Positions 14,130 to 23,220 of a stretch of 28,866 bases of DNA are shown here, one piece after another. How positions within the stretch are numbered: the stretch's first letter is position 1; every line of letters starts with the position of its first letter. The DNA is taken from assembly GCF_934560975.1 (NCBI RefSeq), contig NZ_CAKTFO010000028.1:1-28866 (forward strand), read 5' to 3'. The position numbers and the translations under genes were made by a program. This DNA comes from an uncultured Sphingomonas sp. GTDB lineage: Bacteria; Pseudomonadota; Alphaproteobacteria; Sphingomonadales; Sphingomonadaceae. The notes under the pieces were generated by a model. The model had not been told where the DNA came from and searched no databases. It saw nothing but the letters and a program-made list of their open reading frames with translations.

Positions 14130-15389
14130 ATGCGTCGGGTGGTCGTGACTGGATTGGGGCTCGTGACCCCGGTGGGCGCCGATGTGGAGACCGCCTGGGC
14201 GAACATCCTGGCCGGCAGGTCCGGCGCGGGACGGATCCAGCGTTTCGATCCTTCCGACCAGGCCTGCACCATCGCGTGCGAGGTCAAACCGGCGGATCAC
14301 CCGTGGGGCTTCGACGCCGGCAAGCGTGTCGATCACAAGGTCCAGCGCCAGGTCGATCCCTTTATCGTCTTCGGCATCGATGCCGCCGGCCAGGCGCTGG
14401 AAGATGCCGGCATCGGCGAATTGTCCTATGAAGAATCGATTCGCGTCGGATGCGTGATGGGCTCGGGCATCGGCGGCCTGCCGGGGATCGAGAGCGAATC
14501 GATCGTGCGCCACGAAAAGGGGCCGCGCCGTGTCTCCCCGCATTTCGTGCATGGCCGCCTGATCAACCTGATCTCGGGCCAGGTCTCCATCAAATACGGC
14601 TTGCGCGGTCCGAATCATGCGGTGGTCACCGCATGCTCGACCGGCGCCCACGCCATCGGTGACGCCGCGCGGATCATCGCCGCCGACGATGCCGACATCA
14701 TGGTGGCGGGCGGTGCGGAAAGCGCGATCTGCCCGCTGGGCATTGCCGGCTTCGCGCAGGCGCGCGCTTTGTCCACCGGCTTCAACGACACGCCCGAAAA
14801 GGCATCACGCCCCTATGACAAGGACCGCGACGGCTTCGTCATGGGCGAAGGCGCGGGCATGGTCGTGCTGGAGGAATATGAACATGCCAAGGCGCGCGGT
14901 GCGAAGATCTATGCCGAGGTGGTTGGCTACGGCCTGACCGGCGACGCTTATCACGTCACCGCGCCCCACCCGGAAGGTGACGGCGCTTATCGCTCTATGC
15001 AGATGGCGCTGCGCAAGGCCGGGCTGGAGCCCAAGGACATCGATTACATCAACGCCCACGGCACCTCGACCCCGCTGGGTGACGAGCTGGAGCTGGGCGC
15101 GGTCCGCCGCCTGTTCGGCGATGCGATCGACACCGTGTCCATGTCGTCCACCAAGTCGATGATCGGCCACCTGCTCGGCGGAGCCGGCGCAGTCGAATCG
15201 ATCTTCTGCATCCTGGCGCTGCGGGACCAGATCGTGCCGCCGACCATCAACCTGGACAATCCCAGCGACAGCTGCGTCGGCGTCGACCTCGTTCCGAACG
15301 AAGCCAAGAAGCGGCCGGTCAAGGCGGTGCTGAACAACAGCTTCGGCTTCGGCGGGACCAATGCCAGCCTGGTGATGCGGGCGATTTGA
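14130..15389 (+). CDS. fabF: 3-oxoacyl-ACP synthase II
   Basis: Condenses malonyl-ACP with a growing acyl chain. The 419-residue thiolase-fold enzyme has the active-site Cys169 (VTACSTGAHAIGDA), His310 (NAHGTSTPLGDE), and Lys342/His347 (SSTKSMIGHLLGGAGAVE), and ends FGFGGTNASLVM. ATG at 14130 has AAGGAG six bases upstream. It follows a terminator after acpP, so it needs readthrough or its own promoter. mltG starts 32 bp downstream on the same strand. Confidence 0.97.
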   Translation: MRRVVVTGLGLVTPVGADVETAWANILAGRSGAGRIQRFDPSDQACTIACEVKPADHPWGFDAGKRVDHKVQRQVDPFIVFGIDAAGQALEDAGIGELSYEESIRVGCVMGSGIGGLPGIESESIVRHEKGPRRVSPHFVHGRLINLISGQVSIKYGLRGPNHAVVTACSTGAHAIGDAARIIAADDADIMVAGGAESAICPLGIAGFAQARALSTGFNDTPEKASRPYDKDRDGFVMGEGAGMVVLEEYEHAKARGAKIYAEVVGYGLTGDAYHVTAPHPEGDGAYRSMQMALRKAGLEPKDIDYINAHGTSTPLGDELELGAVRRLFGDAIDTVSMSSTKSMIGHLLGGAGAVESIFCILALRDQIVPPTINLDNPSDSCVGVDLVPNEAKKRPVKAVLNNSFGFGGTNASLVMRAI

Positions 15390-15421
15390 TCCCACGGCAC
15401 CTGGCGACCTAGGATAGATTC

Positions 15422-16411
15422 GTGGCGAAACGATCCTCTGCAGGACGCGGCATCGGCTGCCTTCTGATCGTGGCCCTGCTGGTGGCGGGGCTCGGCTGGT
15501 TGTACCTGTACCGCAACTGGACCGGGCCCGGACCGGCGGAGGCACCCACCACCCTGGTCGTGCCGCAGGGCTCCACCCTCGCCGCCGCCGCGCGCGAGCT
15601 GGAGCGGGTCGGCGCGGTGCGCTCCACCACCGGCTTCCTCCGCTTTGCCCGCCGCTTCGGATCGAACGAGCCGATCAAGGCCGGCGAGTATGAAGTCTCG
15701 CCGGACATAAGCGCGCGCGAGATCCTGGCCCTGCTGCAGAGCGGGCGGACGGTGCAGCGCCTGGTCACCATCCCGGAAGGCATGCCGTCGATCCTGGTGT
15801 TCGAGCGGATCGCGCGCGAGAAGCTGCTGACCGGCAAATTGCCTGTGCCCGCCGAAGGGTCGGTCCTGCCCGGCACCTACAGCTTCCAGCGGGGCGAGCC
15901 GCGCAAGGCGGTGCTGAAGCGGATGCAGGATGCGATGACGCACACGCTCGATCAGTTGTGGATGACGCGCAAGGCCAACACCGCCGTCAACAGCAAGGCG
16001 GAGGCGATGACCCTGGCCGCGATCGTGGAAAAGGAAACCTCGGTCCCACAGGAGCGGGCGATGGTGGCGGGCGTCTACAGCAACCGCCTGCGCACCGGTA
16101 TGCGGCTGCAGGCTGATCCGACGATCATCTACCCGATGACCCACGGCAAGCCGCTGGGTCGCCGCATCAAGCTGAGCGAGGTGCGCGCCAGGAACGATTA
16201 CAACACCTATGCCATGACCGGTTTGCCCAAGGGCCCGATCACCAACCCCGGCAAGGATTCGATCGCGGCGGTGCTGGCGCCGGCCAACACCGATGCCCTG
16301 TATTTCGTGGCGGACGGCAAGGGCGGGCACGTTTTCGCCAGCAACCTGGCCGATCACAATGCCAATGTGCAGCGTTATTACCGGCTGCGAAAGGCGCAGG
16401 GCGCGCGCTGA
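15422..16411 (+). CDS. mltG: Endolytic murein transglycosylase MltG
   Basis: Cleaves nascent glycan strands in the periplasm and so sets their length. 329 residues: a single N-terminal membrane helix (about 10-31, GIGCLLIVALLVAGLGWLYL), a LysM-like segment (TTLVVPQGSTLAAAARELER), then the YceG catalytic domain. The catalytic Glu is in AAIVEKETSVPQERAMVAGV, followed by YSNRLRTGMRLQADPTIIY and PKGPITNPGKDSIAA. It starts with GTG at 15422 (MAKRSSAGRGIG), with AGGA upstream. The fabF-mltG order (often with pabC between) is common in proteobacteria. Confidence 0.95.
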   Translation: MAKRSSAGRGIGCLLIVALLVAGLGWLYLYRNWTGPGPAEAPTTLVVPQGSTLAAAARELERVGAVRSTTGFLRFARRFGSNEPIKAGEYEVSPDISAREILALLQSGRTVQRLVTIPEGMPSILVFERIAREKLLTGKLPVPAEGSVLPGTYSFQRGEPRKAVLKRMQDAMTHTLDQLWMTRKANTAVNSKAEAMTLAAIVEKETSVPQERAMVAGVYSNRLRTGMRLQADPTIIYPMTHGKPLGRRIKLSEVRARNDYNTYAMTGLPKGPITNPGKDSIAAVLAPANTDALYFVADGKGGHVFASNLADHNANVQRYYRLRKAQGAR

Positions 16412-16560
16412 CGTCGGGGCGCGGGGCGGGTTGTGTTGATCGCGATCGACGATCCGCTCCCTGCCGAATTGAGGCGGTTCAACAGCCGATCATGGTTTCG
16501 GTGGAGGCGGCCGCCATCAGCAGCCGGCTGGGGAGAGGCGCTCTTCCCCTCAAGCGGCCC

Positions 16561-17502
16561 CTACAGTCGCAACCCTTCCGTTTCGGCCAGTCCCGCCATC
16601 AGGTTCAGGCTCTGCACGGCGGCACCGGCGGCACCCTTGCCCAAATTGTCGAGCGCGGCGATCAGGCGCGCCTGTCCGGCATCGTCGCTGCCGCAGACGA
16701 ACAGGTCCAGCCGATCGCTGTCGGCGGCATGTTCGACGGTCAGCATGGCCGGCTGATCCTGCTGCACCCGCACCAGCGCGCTGCCGTGATAGGCCTCCGC
16801 CAACGCATCGCGCAGCTGGCGCAGGCTCGGCCTGCCCGGCAGCAGGTGCAGGTGGAGCGGCACCTCCACCAGCATCCCGCGATAGGTACGCGCCACCGCG
16901 GGGGCGAAGATCGGCGCGTGGGTCAGCCCGGCATGGCCCCGCATTTCCGGCACATGCTTGTGGCCGAGACCCAGGGCATAAGCGCGGAATGCGGTGTCGC
17001 CGGCGGCGGGATCGTCCGGCTGCTCGAACGCGGCGATCATGCTCTTGCCGCCACCGGAATAGCCCGACACGGCGTTGACGCTGACCGGCGTGTCGGCGGG
17101 CAGCAGCCCGCAGCGGACCAAAGGCCGTACCAGCCCCAGAAAACCGGTCGGGTAGCAGCCGGGATTGGACACGCGCCGGGCTTCGGCCACCCGGGCCCGC
17201 CCGTCCGGCTCAAGCTCGGGAAAGCCATAGGTCCAGGCGGCATCGGTCCGGAATGCGGTGGATGCGTCGATCACCCGCGTGCGCTGGTTGTCGATCAGGC
17301 CCACCGCCTCGCGCGCGGCGTCGTCGGGCAGGCAGAGGATGACGATGTCGGCGTCGTTCAGCATCTCGCGCCGCGCGGCGGCATCCTTGCGCCGCTCTTC
17401 GGGCAGGGTGAGGAGCGTCACGTCCCCGCGCCCTGCCAGCCGTTCGCGGATTTCCAGCCCGGTGGTGCCGGCCGCGCCGTCGATAAAGATCTGTGTGGTC
17501 AT
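16561..17502 (-). CDS. argC: N-acetyl-gamma-glutamyl-phosphate reductase (type 2)
   Basis: NADPH-dependent third step of arginine synthesis. 313 residues, the short type-2 form. Begins MTTQIFIDGAAGTTGLEIRE with the nucleotide-binding loop; the catalytic Cys116 lies in VSNPGCYPTGF, followed by NAVSGYSGGGKSM. The ATG at 17502 overlaps the stop of the upstream NlpC/P60 gene by four bases (ATGA), implying translational coupling. Being last in a marR-nlpC-argC run is an odd neighbourhood for an arginine gene. It converges on mltG with 149 bp between; that gap has only an imperfect stem near 16530-16549. Confidence 0.94.
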   Translation of the reverse strand: MTTQIFIDGAAGTTGLEIRERLAGRGDVTLLTLPEERRKDAAARREMLNDADIVILCLPDDAAREAVGLIDNQRTRVIDASTAFRTDAAWTYGFPELEPDGRARVAEARRVSNPGCYPTGFLGLVRPLVRCGLLPADTPVSVNAVSGYSGGGKSMIAAFEQPDDPAAGDTAFRAYALGLGHKHVPEMRGHAGLTHAPIFAPAVARTYRGMLVEVPLHLHLLPGRPSLRQLRDALAEAYHGSALVRVQQDQPAMLTVEHAADSDRLDLFVCGSDDAGQARLIAALDNLGKGAAGAAVQSLNLMAGLAETEGLRL

Positions 17503-18434
17503 GCTGCGATCCGGCGCCGTGCGATGATGGGTTGGGGGTAAGCGGAGGTCAGGCGCGCGACGACGTCGGCCAGCGGCTCGATCACCGTCCGCATCCAATG
17601 CGCATTGGCATGCACGATGCGGTCGGCATCGACCATGATGCCGACATGGCCGGGGAAGAAGACCAGGTCGCCGCGTTGCAGGGCCGCATCGTCGGGCAGG
17701 AATTTGCCGACGGTCTCCCGCTGCTGGTCGCTGTCGCGTGGTGCGGAGATGCCGCCCATTTCCAGCGCGCGCTGGACCAGCCCCGAACAGTCGAGCCCAT
17801 CGGCCCCTCGACCGCCCCACAGATAGGGCAACCCGACCATCCCCTCGGCCGCCGTCACCGGATCCACGATCGCACCCAGCGGCGCGACGTGCCGGGCATG
17901 GAGATAGCCGTCGGCGGTGCGCAGGTAGCCGTCGCCTTCATCGCCCGCGACGCACGCGCCCAGCGGCAGCGTCCCCAGACAGGGCGACTTGATGTCGGGA
18001 TGGGCGAAGATCAGCGCGGCCGGGGCCGTCACGCGATGCGTCGGCGCGGTGATCGGGCCCAAGGCGGCGGCGGAGACATACCCGACATAATGGTCGTGCA
18101 GGCTATACCCCCACGCCCATCCGCCCGCCTGATCCAACAAGGCAAAGCCTTCGCCCTGCACGATCTGCGACACGGCGGGGGCAGAGGTGGACGGGCGGGC
18201 GCGGAGCATGGCGAAGGGGGCGATGCAGGCGCTGGTTTCGGCCCGCGCATAATGGGGGGCGAACAGCTGTCCTGCCAGCGCGATGTCGGCAATGTCGGGC
18301 CGGTAGGCGTGAATGCGCGGGTCGAGCCGCCGCGACGGCCCGCACAGCCGAAAGCCGTCAGGCCGCTGCGTGTCGCAACTGCCCGCTGAGGTGCGCGGGC
18401 GCGTCGCCGTCGATAAGCCCTCCAAAGCCTTCAA
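17499..18434 (-). CDS. NlpC/P60-family peptidoglycan endopeptidase, start uncertain
   Basis: Likely cuts peptide stems in peptidoglycan. Family-like sequence starts around SRRLDPRIHAYRPDIADIAL (about 18335). It continues with two SH3-like repeats (CIAPFAMLRA, WAWGYSLHDHYVGYVSA and a second) and ends in an NlpC/P60 domain: YLWGGRGADGLDCSGLVQRA with the catalytic Cys, then GDLVFFPGHVGIMVD with the catalytic His and RIVHANAHW. No signal peptide is visible. There is no ATG, GTG or TTG between the marR stop (18358) and the conserved region. The nearest in-frame starts are TTGs at 18434 (GGGGA nine bases upstream) and 18425, both inside marR; a CTG at 18347 is another option. Its stop overlaps the argC start. 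Confidence 0.85.
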   Translation of the reverse strand: MKALEGLSTATRPRTSAGSCDTQRPDGFRLCGPSRRLDPRIHAYRPDIADIALAGQLFAPHYARAETSACIAPFAMLRARPSTSAPAVSQIVQGEGFALLDQAGGWAWGYSLHDHYVGYVSAAALGPITAPTHRVTAPAALIFAHPDIKSPCLGTLPLGACVAGDEGDGYLRTADGYLHARHVAPLGAIVDPVTAAEGMVGLPYLWGGRGADGLDCSGLVQRALEMGGISAPRDSDQQRETVGKFLPDDAALQRGDLVFFPGHVGIMVDADRIVHANAHWMRTVIEPLADVVARLTSAYPQPIIARRRIAA

Positions 18435-18720
18435 GGAAATTGGTCCCCATGTCCGTCGGCGCGATGAAGATGTTGCGGCGATCCGCCTCATCCCGCTCGC
18501 GGCGCAGATAGCCGAGCGCACCCAGCGTGTTCAAGGCGCGGGTGACGACCGGCTTGGACACGCCCAGCGCCTGCGCCAGCCCCCGGACCGTATGCGGCCC
18601 GGGCGTCAGGTAAACCAACAATAAAAGAGCCATCTGCCGATTGGTGAGGTCCGGCTGCCCCGAACGGACATATCCCACCAGCGTCTGCATCCAGCCCGAC
18701 AGGGTCGTATCGTGTATCAT
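18358..18720 (-). CDS. MarR-type winged-helix transcriptional regulator
   Basis: 120 residues: LTNRQMALLLLVYLTPGPHT, then the helix-turn-helix VRGLAQALGVSKPVVTRALN and the wing LGYLRRERDEADRRNIFI, with TDMGTNFL after it. That matches the MarR/winged-helix DNA-binding fold, somewhat shorter than classical MarR (about 140). Cytoplasmic, presumably dimeric. ATG at 18720. It shares a strand and overlaps the upstream reach of the NlpC/P60 gene, then argC, so it may regulate this cell-wall/arginine unit; that is inference. Ligand unknown. Confidence 0.8.
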   Translation of the reverse strand: MIHDTTLSGWMQTLVGYVRSGQPDLTNRQMALLLLVYLTPGPHTVRGLAQALGVSKPVVTRALNTLGALGYLRRERDEADRRNIFIAPTDMGTNFLEGFGGLIDGDAPAHLSGQLRHAAA

Positions 18721-18813
18721 TGCCCGGCCTCGGTGAAAACATCATCCTCTTGGTCAGCAGAACACATGGGCGCGCCGATCGTTTCATCGGCGAATAGGAT
18801 TGCGAAGCTTTGA

Positions 18814-20199
18814 TTAACTTTGACCGTAACGGTGGCGCATCATGCTCCACGCGGCGCGCAGGCCCAGCGCCTCGCCGCCCTTGGGCCGCCCCGGCTTGGC
18901 CGCCGGACGCCACGCAAAGGTGTCGAGATGGGCCCAGTGTGTGCCTTCGCCCACGAATTTCTCCAGGAACAACGCCGCCGTGATCGTGCCGGCAAAGGCC
19001 CCGCCGGCATTGTTGATGTCGGCCACGTCGGATTTCAGCATGTCCAGATAGGGCGCCCACAATGGCAGCCGCCACAGCGGGTCGTGCGTCCGCTCGCCCC
19101 CGGCGATCAGGTCGGCGGCAAGCGCGTCGTCATTGGCGAACAAGGCGGGCATGTCGGGGCCGAGCGCCACGCGCGCCGCGCCGGTCAGCGTGGCGAAGTC
19201 GATCACCAGCTCCGGCGCCTCCTCGCACGCCTTGGTCAGCGCATCGGCCAGGATCAGGCGGCCTTCCGCGTCGGTGTTGCCGATCTCCACGAACAGGCGC
19301 TTGCGGCTGCGCAGGACGTCGCCGGGGCGGAAGGCGTCGCTGGAAATGGCATTCTCCACCGCCGGGATCAGCAGGTGGAGCCGCACCGGCAGGCGCGCCC
19401 CCATGATCAGCCGGGCAAGCGCCAGCGCGTGGGCGGCCCCGCCCATGTCCTTTTTCATCAGCAGCATGCCCGACGACGGCTTGATGTCGAGCCCGCCCGA
19501 ATCGAAGCAGACGCCCTTGCCCACCACCGCCACGCGCGGGTGGGCGGGATCGCCCCATTCCAGCTCGATCAGGCGCGGCGCGCGGGCATCCGACGCGGCG
19601 CGGCCGACCGCGTGGATCATGGGGTAATTGTCCGCCAGCGCTTGCCCCTCGGTGACGGTCAAGGTGGCGCCGAAGGCATCGGCAAGGTCGCGCGCGGCCC
19701 CCGCCAGTTCGGCGGGGCCCAGATCACTTGCGCCGGTGTCCACCAGGTCGCGCACCAACGCCGTCGCCTCGGCCAGCCGCACGGCCTCATCGATCCGCGC
19801 GGGGTCGCTGGTCAGCAGGAGGCGGCCTCCACGCGCTGTCGGCGCCTGGCGATAACGGTCGAAGCTGTGCTGCGCGAGCAGCCAGCCGAGTGCGCCGTCC
19901 GCAGCCGCTCCGTTTGCCAGCCGATAGCTCCCCTCGGGCAGCTTGGCGGCGGCCGATGCCAGGTGCCACGGCCCTGCCGTTTCATCTCCGCCGACCGCGA
20001 CGCTCCAATCCTCCGCCGCCTCGCCCGGCAGGACCACCATCGTGTCCGCCTTGGCGGTGAAGCGCGCCGCCGCGATCGCCGCGCGTGCGCGGGGCGACTG
20101 ACCCTTCAACCACGCGTCGAACCCCCCCTCAGTCACCACCGCGATGGTGCGGGCGGGCTGGCCACGGTCGGGGGCGAGCAGAGCGGCGAAATCGGTCAT
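18814..20199 (-). CDS. M17-family leucyl aminopeptidase
   Basis: Two-zinc exopeptidase that removes N-terminal residues from peptides. 461 residues, a typical length. Metal and catalytic residues are visible: Lys228, Asp233 (GKGVCFDSGGLDIKPSSGM), Lys240, Asp251 (KKDMGGAAHAL), and Asp310/Glu312 in the M17 signature NTDAEGRLILADAL. The start MTDFAALLAPDRGQPARTIA (ATG 20199) fits the family; an upstream ATG at 20250 would overlap the L,D-transpeptidase stop. It lies 31 bp downstream of that gene, suggesting one operon. Whether it is the PepA or PepB subtype I cannot decide, so no symbol is given. Confidence 0.92.
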   Translation of the reverse strand: MTDFAALLAPDRGQPARTIAVVTEGGFDAWLKGQSPRARAAIAAARFTAKADTMVVLPGEAAEDWSVAVGGDETAGPWHLASAAAKLPEGSYRLANGAAADGALGWLLAQHSFDRYRQAPTARGGRLLLTSDPARIDEAVRLAEATALVRDLVDTGASDLGPAELAGAARDLADAFGATLTVTEGQALADNYPMIHAVGRAASDARAPRLIELEWGDPAHPRVAVVGKGVCFDSGGLDIKPSSGMLLMKKDMGGAAHALALARLIMGARLPVRLHLLIPAVENAISSDAFRPGDVLRSRKRLFVEIGNTDAEGRLILADALTKACEEAPELVIDFATLTGAARVALGPDMPALFANDDALAADLIAGGERTHDPLWRLPLWAPYLDMLKSDVADINNAGGAFAGTITAALFLEKFVGEGTHWAHLDTFAWRPAAKPGRPKGGEALGLRAAWSMMRHRYGQS

Positions 20200-20230
20200 G
20201 GTGTGGCGCATCCTTGAACACAGGAAGGGG

Positions 20231-21196
20231 TCAACGCGCGTCCGCCTCAATCAGGCCGACGCGCGCGCCGGTTCCACTGCTGGCGATGGATTCGCGGGTG
20301 ACGAGAATGGTGGTGCCCGGGGTGAGCACGCCGGCGACGGCGTCGCGAAATCCCTGCGGCAGGCTGGCTTCGGCCATGTCCTCGGCGGACAGTTCGGCCG
20401 ATGACGGTCGGGGCTGGACGGGGAGCGGCAGGCGCAGCCAATGCTGCCCCGCCGCATCGATCCCGCGCAGCACATAGGCGCTGGTTTCCTCCACCGGCCG
20501 CTCGAACGCGACCACGCTGGATCCGATCTGTACCCCGTCGCGCAGCACGATCACCCGCCGGTCGCGGCCGCTCACCAGGATCGATACCGGACCGCTGGCG
20601 GCGGCATCGGGCTGCCACCGGTAACTGCCGGATCGTACCCGGTCGCCCGACAACGGCTCCAGCACGGGGCCGACCGGGGCCACTTCGGGCAGGGCTGCAT
20701 TGTTGGTCACGATCACGGTCAGGCCAAGGCGGGTGATGCCGAACAATTGCTTGGCGAACGTCAAGGGCAGGCGGATGCAGCCGTGGCTGGCGCGATGGCC
20801 GGGCAGCTTGCCGGCATGCAGCGCGATCCCGTCCCAGGTCAGGCGCTGCATGAAGGGCATTGGCGCGTTGCTATAAAGGTTGGATCTGTGGTCCACCTCC
20901 TTCTGCAGGATGGTGAACACGCCCGTCGGCGTCTCATGCCCATCCTTGCCGCTGGAGATGGTGGTGACGCCGATCGGAATGCCGTTGCGGTACACGAACG
21001 CCTTTTGCGCGGTCAGACTGACGATCACGATCACCGGCCCCTCCGGCGCGATCTCCGGCGCCCAGAAAGACTCGCCCGCCGCCATCCGCTCGATCGTCTT
21101 TCCCTGCGGCGTCTGGGCGGGCAGCGGCGGGGCAAGGGCGGCGGCGATCGACAAGCCGGTCAGGGCAGGCAGGATATGCCTGGGCAGGGTCTTCAT
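20231..21196 (-). CDS. L,D-transpeptidase (YkuD domain), exported
   Basis: Forms 3-3 cross-links or attaches proteins to peptidoglycan. 321 residues with a signal peptide (MKTLPRHILPALTGLSIAAA, ending near PLPAQ-T). The YkuD catalytic domain contains the HxG-SHGCIRL signature: ALHAGKLPGHRASHGCIRLP with His127, His138 and the nucleophile Cys140, preceded by TTISSGKDGHETPTGVF. The last 160 residues form a second domain with a weakly repeated beta pattern (PVSILVSGRDRRVIVLRDG) and end TRESIASSGTGARVGLIEAD. ATG at 21196 is chosen over a GTG at 21205. The aminopeptidase follows after 31 bp. Confidence 0.9.
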   Translation of the reverse strand: MKTLPRHILPALTGLSIAAALAPPLPAQTPQGKTIERMAAGESFWAPEIAPEGPVIVIVSLTAQKAFVYRNGIPIGVTTISSGKDGHETPTGVFTILQKEVDHRSNLYSNAPMPFMQRLTWDGIALHAGKLPGHRASHGCIRLPLTFAKQLFGITRLGLTVIVTNNAALPEVAPVGPVLEPLSGDRVRSGSYRWQPDAAASGPVSILVSGRDRRVIVLRDGVQIGSSVVAFERPVEETSAYVLRGIDAAGQHWLRLPLPVQPRPSSAELSAEDMAEASLPQGFRDAVAGVLTPGTTILVTRESIASSGTGARVGLIEADAR

Positions 21197-21400
21197 GCAG
21201 ACCACAGGTGCCAGAGTTTGGCTGATCGGAAAAGCGGGCGAACCTGATGGCTCGCTCGGCCCTGCGAAGCGAGCATTCTGCTCTTCGCAGCGGCGAGCGG
21301 CTGTTCACTCCAACCCCGATGCCGTGCCGACACCTCCAGCGTAGCCCCTGTAAAGGCAAGGCCCATGTCTCTCACGTCCGGGTACTGCCGTCCGCCACGC

Positions 21401-21458
21401 GGCCCACCGCCGGTGGGGCCGTAATCCAGCACGACGGTCAAGCCCGGCCACACCGGGC
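21401..21458 (-). terminator. Two GC-rich hairpins after rimO
   Basis: GCCCGG/CCGGGC (21442-21447 with 21453-21458, loop CCACA) and GGCCCACC/GGTGGGGCC (21401-21420, one bulge) lie 6 and 44 bp past the rimO stop. Neither is followed by a T run, so they may act with Rho or only protect the mRNA 3' end. The remaining 200 bp up to the L,D-transpeptidase gene hold no gene I can support, only overlapping small inverted repeats near 21250-21300. Confidence 0.4.
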
Positions 21459-21463
21459 ACCGC

Positions 21464-22813
21464 TCAACCGGCTACCGGCACCCCGAACAGGTCGTGGTCG
21501 TCGGCATCCTCGATCTCGACCCGGACCACATCCCCCGGTGTCAGGCCGAAGGCGTCGCGCAGGTGGACTTCGCCGTCGATCTCCGGCGCGTCCGCCATGG
21601 AGCGGCCGGTGGCGCCGCCGTCCTCGTCCGCCGCGTCGATGATGACGTCCAGCGTGCGGCCGACCTTGGCCTCCAGCTTGGCGGCGGAGATGCGGGCGGT
21701 CAGATCCATCAGGCGGGCGTAACGCTCCTCCTTGACCTCTTCCGGCACCGCGCCGGGCAGGGTGTTGGCCGCCGCGCCCTCGACCGGCTCGAACCGGAAC
21801 GCGCCGACCCGGTCGAGCTGCGCCTCGGCCAGCCAGTCCATCAGATATTGGAAATCCGCCTCCGTCTCGCCGGGAAAGCCGACCACGAAGGTCGAGCGGA
21901 TGGCGATGTCCGGGCAGATCGCGCGCCAGTTGCGGATGCGATCCAGCACCTTGGCGTCGTTGGCCGGCCGCTTCATCGCCCGCAGCACCGATGGCGAGGC
22001 ATGCTGGAACGGAATGTCGAGGTAGGGCAGCACCAGCCCGTCCGCCATCAGCGGGATCACCCGATCGACATGCGGATAGGGGTAGACGTAATGCAGCCGC
22101 ACCCACGCCCCCAGCTGTCCGAGGTACCGAGCAAGGTCGGTCATGTCCGCCTTGACCTCGCCCCCGCCCTTCAGCGGATAGGAGGCATGGCGCAGGTCGA
22201 GCCCGTAGGCCGACGTATCCTGGCTAATGACCAGCAATTCACGCGTGCCCGCCGCGACCAGCTTCTCCGCTTCGCGCAGGATCGCGTCGGGGCGACGGCT
22301 GGCGAGGTCGCCGCGCAGCGCCGGGATGATGCAGAAGGAGCACCGGTGATTGCACCCCTCCGAAATCTTCAGATAGCTGTAATGACGCGGCGTCAGCTTC
22401 AGGTCGCGCGCGCGATCCGCCTGCGGCACCAGGTCCAGATAGGCCGACGGCGGCACGGGCGCCGCATGATGCACCGCGCTCACCACCTGTTCATATTGAT
22501 GCGCGCCGGTGACCGCGAGAACCTGGGGGAAGCGCGCCTGGATCAGCTCCGCCTCTTTCCCCATGCAGCCGGTGACGATCACCCGCCCATTTTCGGCGAT
22601 CGCCTCGCCGATCGCCTCCAGGCTTTCCTCCTTGGCCGAATCGAGGAAGCCGCAGGTATTGACCAGCACCACGTCCGCACCCGCATAATCGGGGGACATC
22701 TGATAGCCGTCTGCGCGGAGCTTGGTCAGGATGCGCTCGCTGTCCACCAGATTCTTGGGACAGCCAAGCGACACCATGCCGACCTTGGGCGGGGAGGGGA
22801 GTGTCGTTGCCAT
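21464..22813 (-). CDS. rimO: Ribosomal protein S12 methylthiotransferase RimO
   Basis: Radical-SAM enzyme that methylthiolates the conserved Asp near position 88-89 of ribosomal protein S12. 449 residues: UPF0004 domain with Cys18 (SLGCPKNLVDSE), Cys54 (VNTCGFLDSAKEESLEAI) and Cys83 (TGCMGK), radical-SAM Cys154-x3-Cys158-x2-Cys161 (GCNHRCSFC), and a C-terminal TRAM domain. SLGCPKN and CGFLDSAKEES separate RimO from MiaB. ATG at 22813 gives MATTLPSPPKVGMVSLG; the open frame upstream to 22888 lacks family similarity. tRNA-Pro lies 176 bp upstream on the same strand. Confidence 0.96.
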   Translation of the reverse strand: MATTLPSPPKVGMVSLGCPKNLVDSERILTKLRADGYQMSPDYAGADVVLVNTCGFLDSAKEESLEAIGEAIAENGRVIVTGCMGKEAELIQARFPQVLAVTGAHQYEQVVSAVHHAAPVPPSAYLDLVPQADRARDLKLTPRHYSYLKISEGCNHRCSFCIIPALRGDLASRRPDAILREAEKLVAAGTRELLVISQDTSAYGLDLRHASYPLKGGGEVKADMTDLARYLGQLGAWVRLHYVYPYPHVDRVIPLMADGLVLPYLDIPFQHASPSVLRAMKRPANDAKVLDRIRNWRAICPDIAIRSTFVVGFPGETEADFQYLMDWLAEAQLDRVGAFRFEPVEGAAANTLPGAVPEEVKEERYARLMDLTARISAAKLEAKVGRTLDVIIDAADEDGGATGRSMADAPEIDGEVHLRDAFGLTPGDVVRVEIEDADDHDLFGVPVAG

Positions 22814-22989
22814 GGGATAGCCGCCACATAGGCGATGTGCCGCCGATTTTCGAGGGGTAACGCACGCGATCGGAGCAGCATTCCGCACGCAGTGACAGGA
22901 TCAGGAGCGTCACGCCTGCCAAGCGCCGCTGCCATCAGCCGGCCGTCCGCATCGGCGGGAGCCCGAAGGCGACGTTGATCGACAGCAAA

Positions 22990-23066
22990 TGGTCGGGGAG
23001 AGAGGATTCGAACCTCCGGCCCCTGCCTCCCGAAGACAGTGCTCTACCAGGCTGAGCTACTCCCCG
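22990..23066 (-). tRNA. tRNA-Pro (anticodon CGG)
   Basis: A 77-nt cloverleaf read on the minus strand: acceptor CGGGGAG/CTCCCCG, D arm GCTCAGCCTGGTAGAGC, anticodon stem CTGTC/GGCAG (one T-G pair) closing the loop TTCGGGA with anticodon CGG, T arm GGAGG-TTCGAAT-CCTCT, discriminator A and encoded CCA. Reads CCG proline codons. Confidence 0.96.
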
Positions 23067-23125
23067 ACGGAGCGCGGATCCTTGATGCTCTTGGGAAGAG
23101 CGGACCGGCGAGCTAAGCGAGGGGC

Positions 23126-23154
23126 CTGTTAGCGGCGACATGCGCCGGCTGCAA
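23126..23154 (-). promoter_or_regulatory. Candidate tRNA-Pro promoter
   Basis: On the minus strand TTGCAG (23154-23149), 17-bp spacer, TAACAG (23131-23126). The start would be about 55 nt before the mature tRNA. Prediction only. Confidence 0.25.
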
Positions 23155-23220
23155 GCGCTATCCGCACGGGACCGCAAAGAAGGTGGCGCGTCGTGGCGCC
23201 GCACGGTAGCGTCCGGGCCC

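Noticed and set aside
16530..16549. Terminator between mltG and argC
   Set aside because: The stem GGGGAGAG/CTCTTCCCC is bulged with a very short loop and has no T run on either strand.
21193..21453. 86-codon open frame on the minus strand before the L,D-transpeptidase
   Set aside because: Irregular codon use, no ribosome binding site and overlap with hairpins; treated as non-coding leader.
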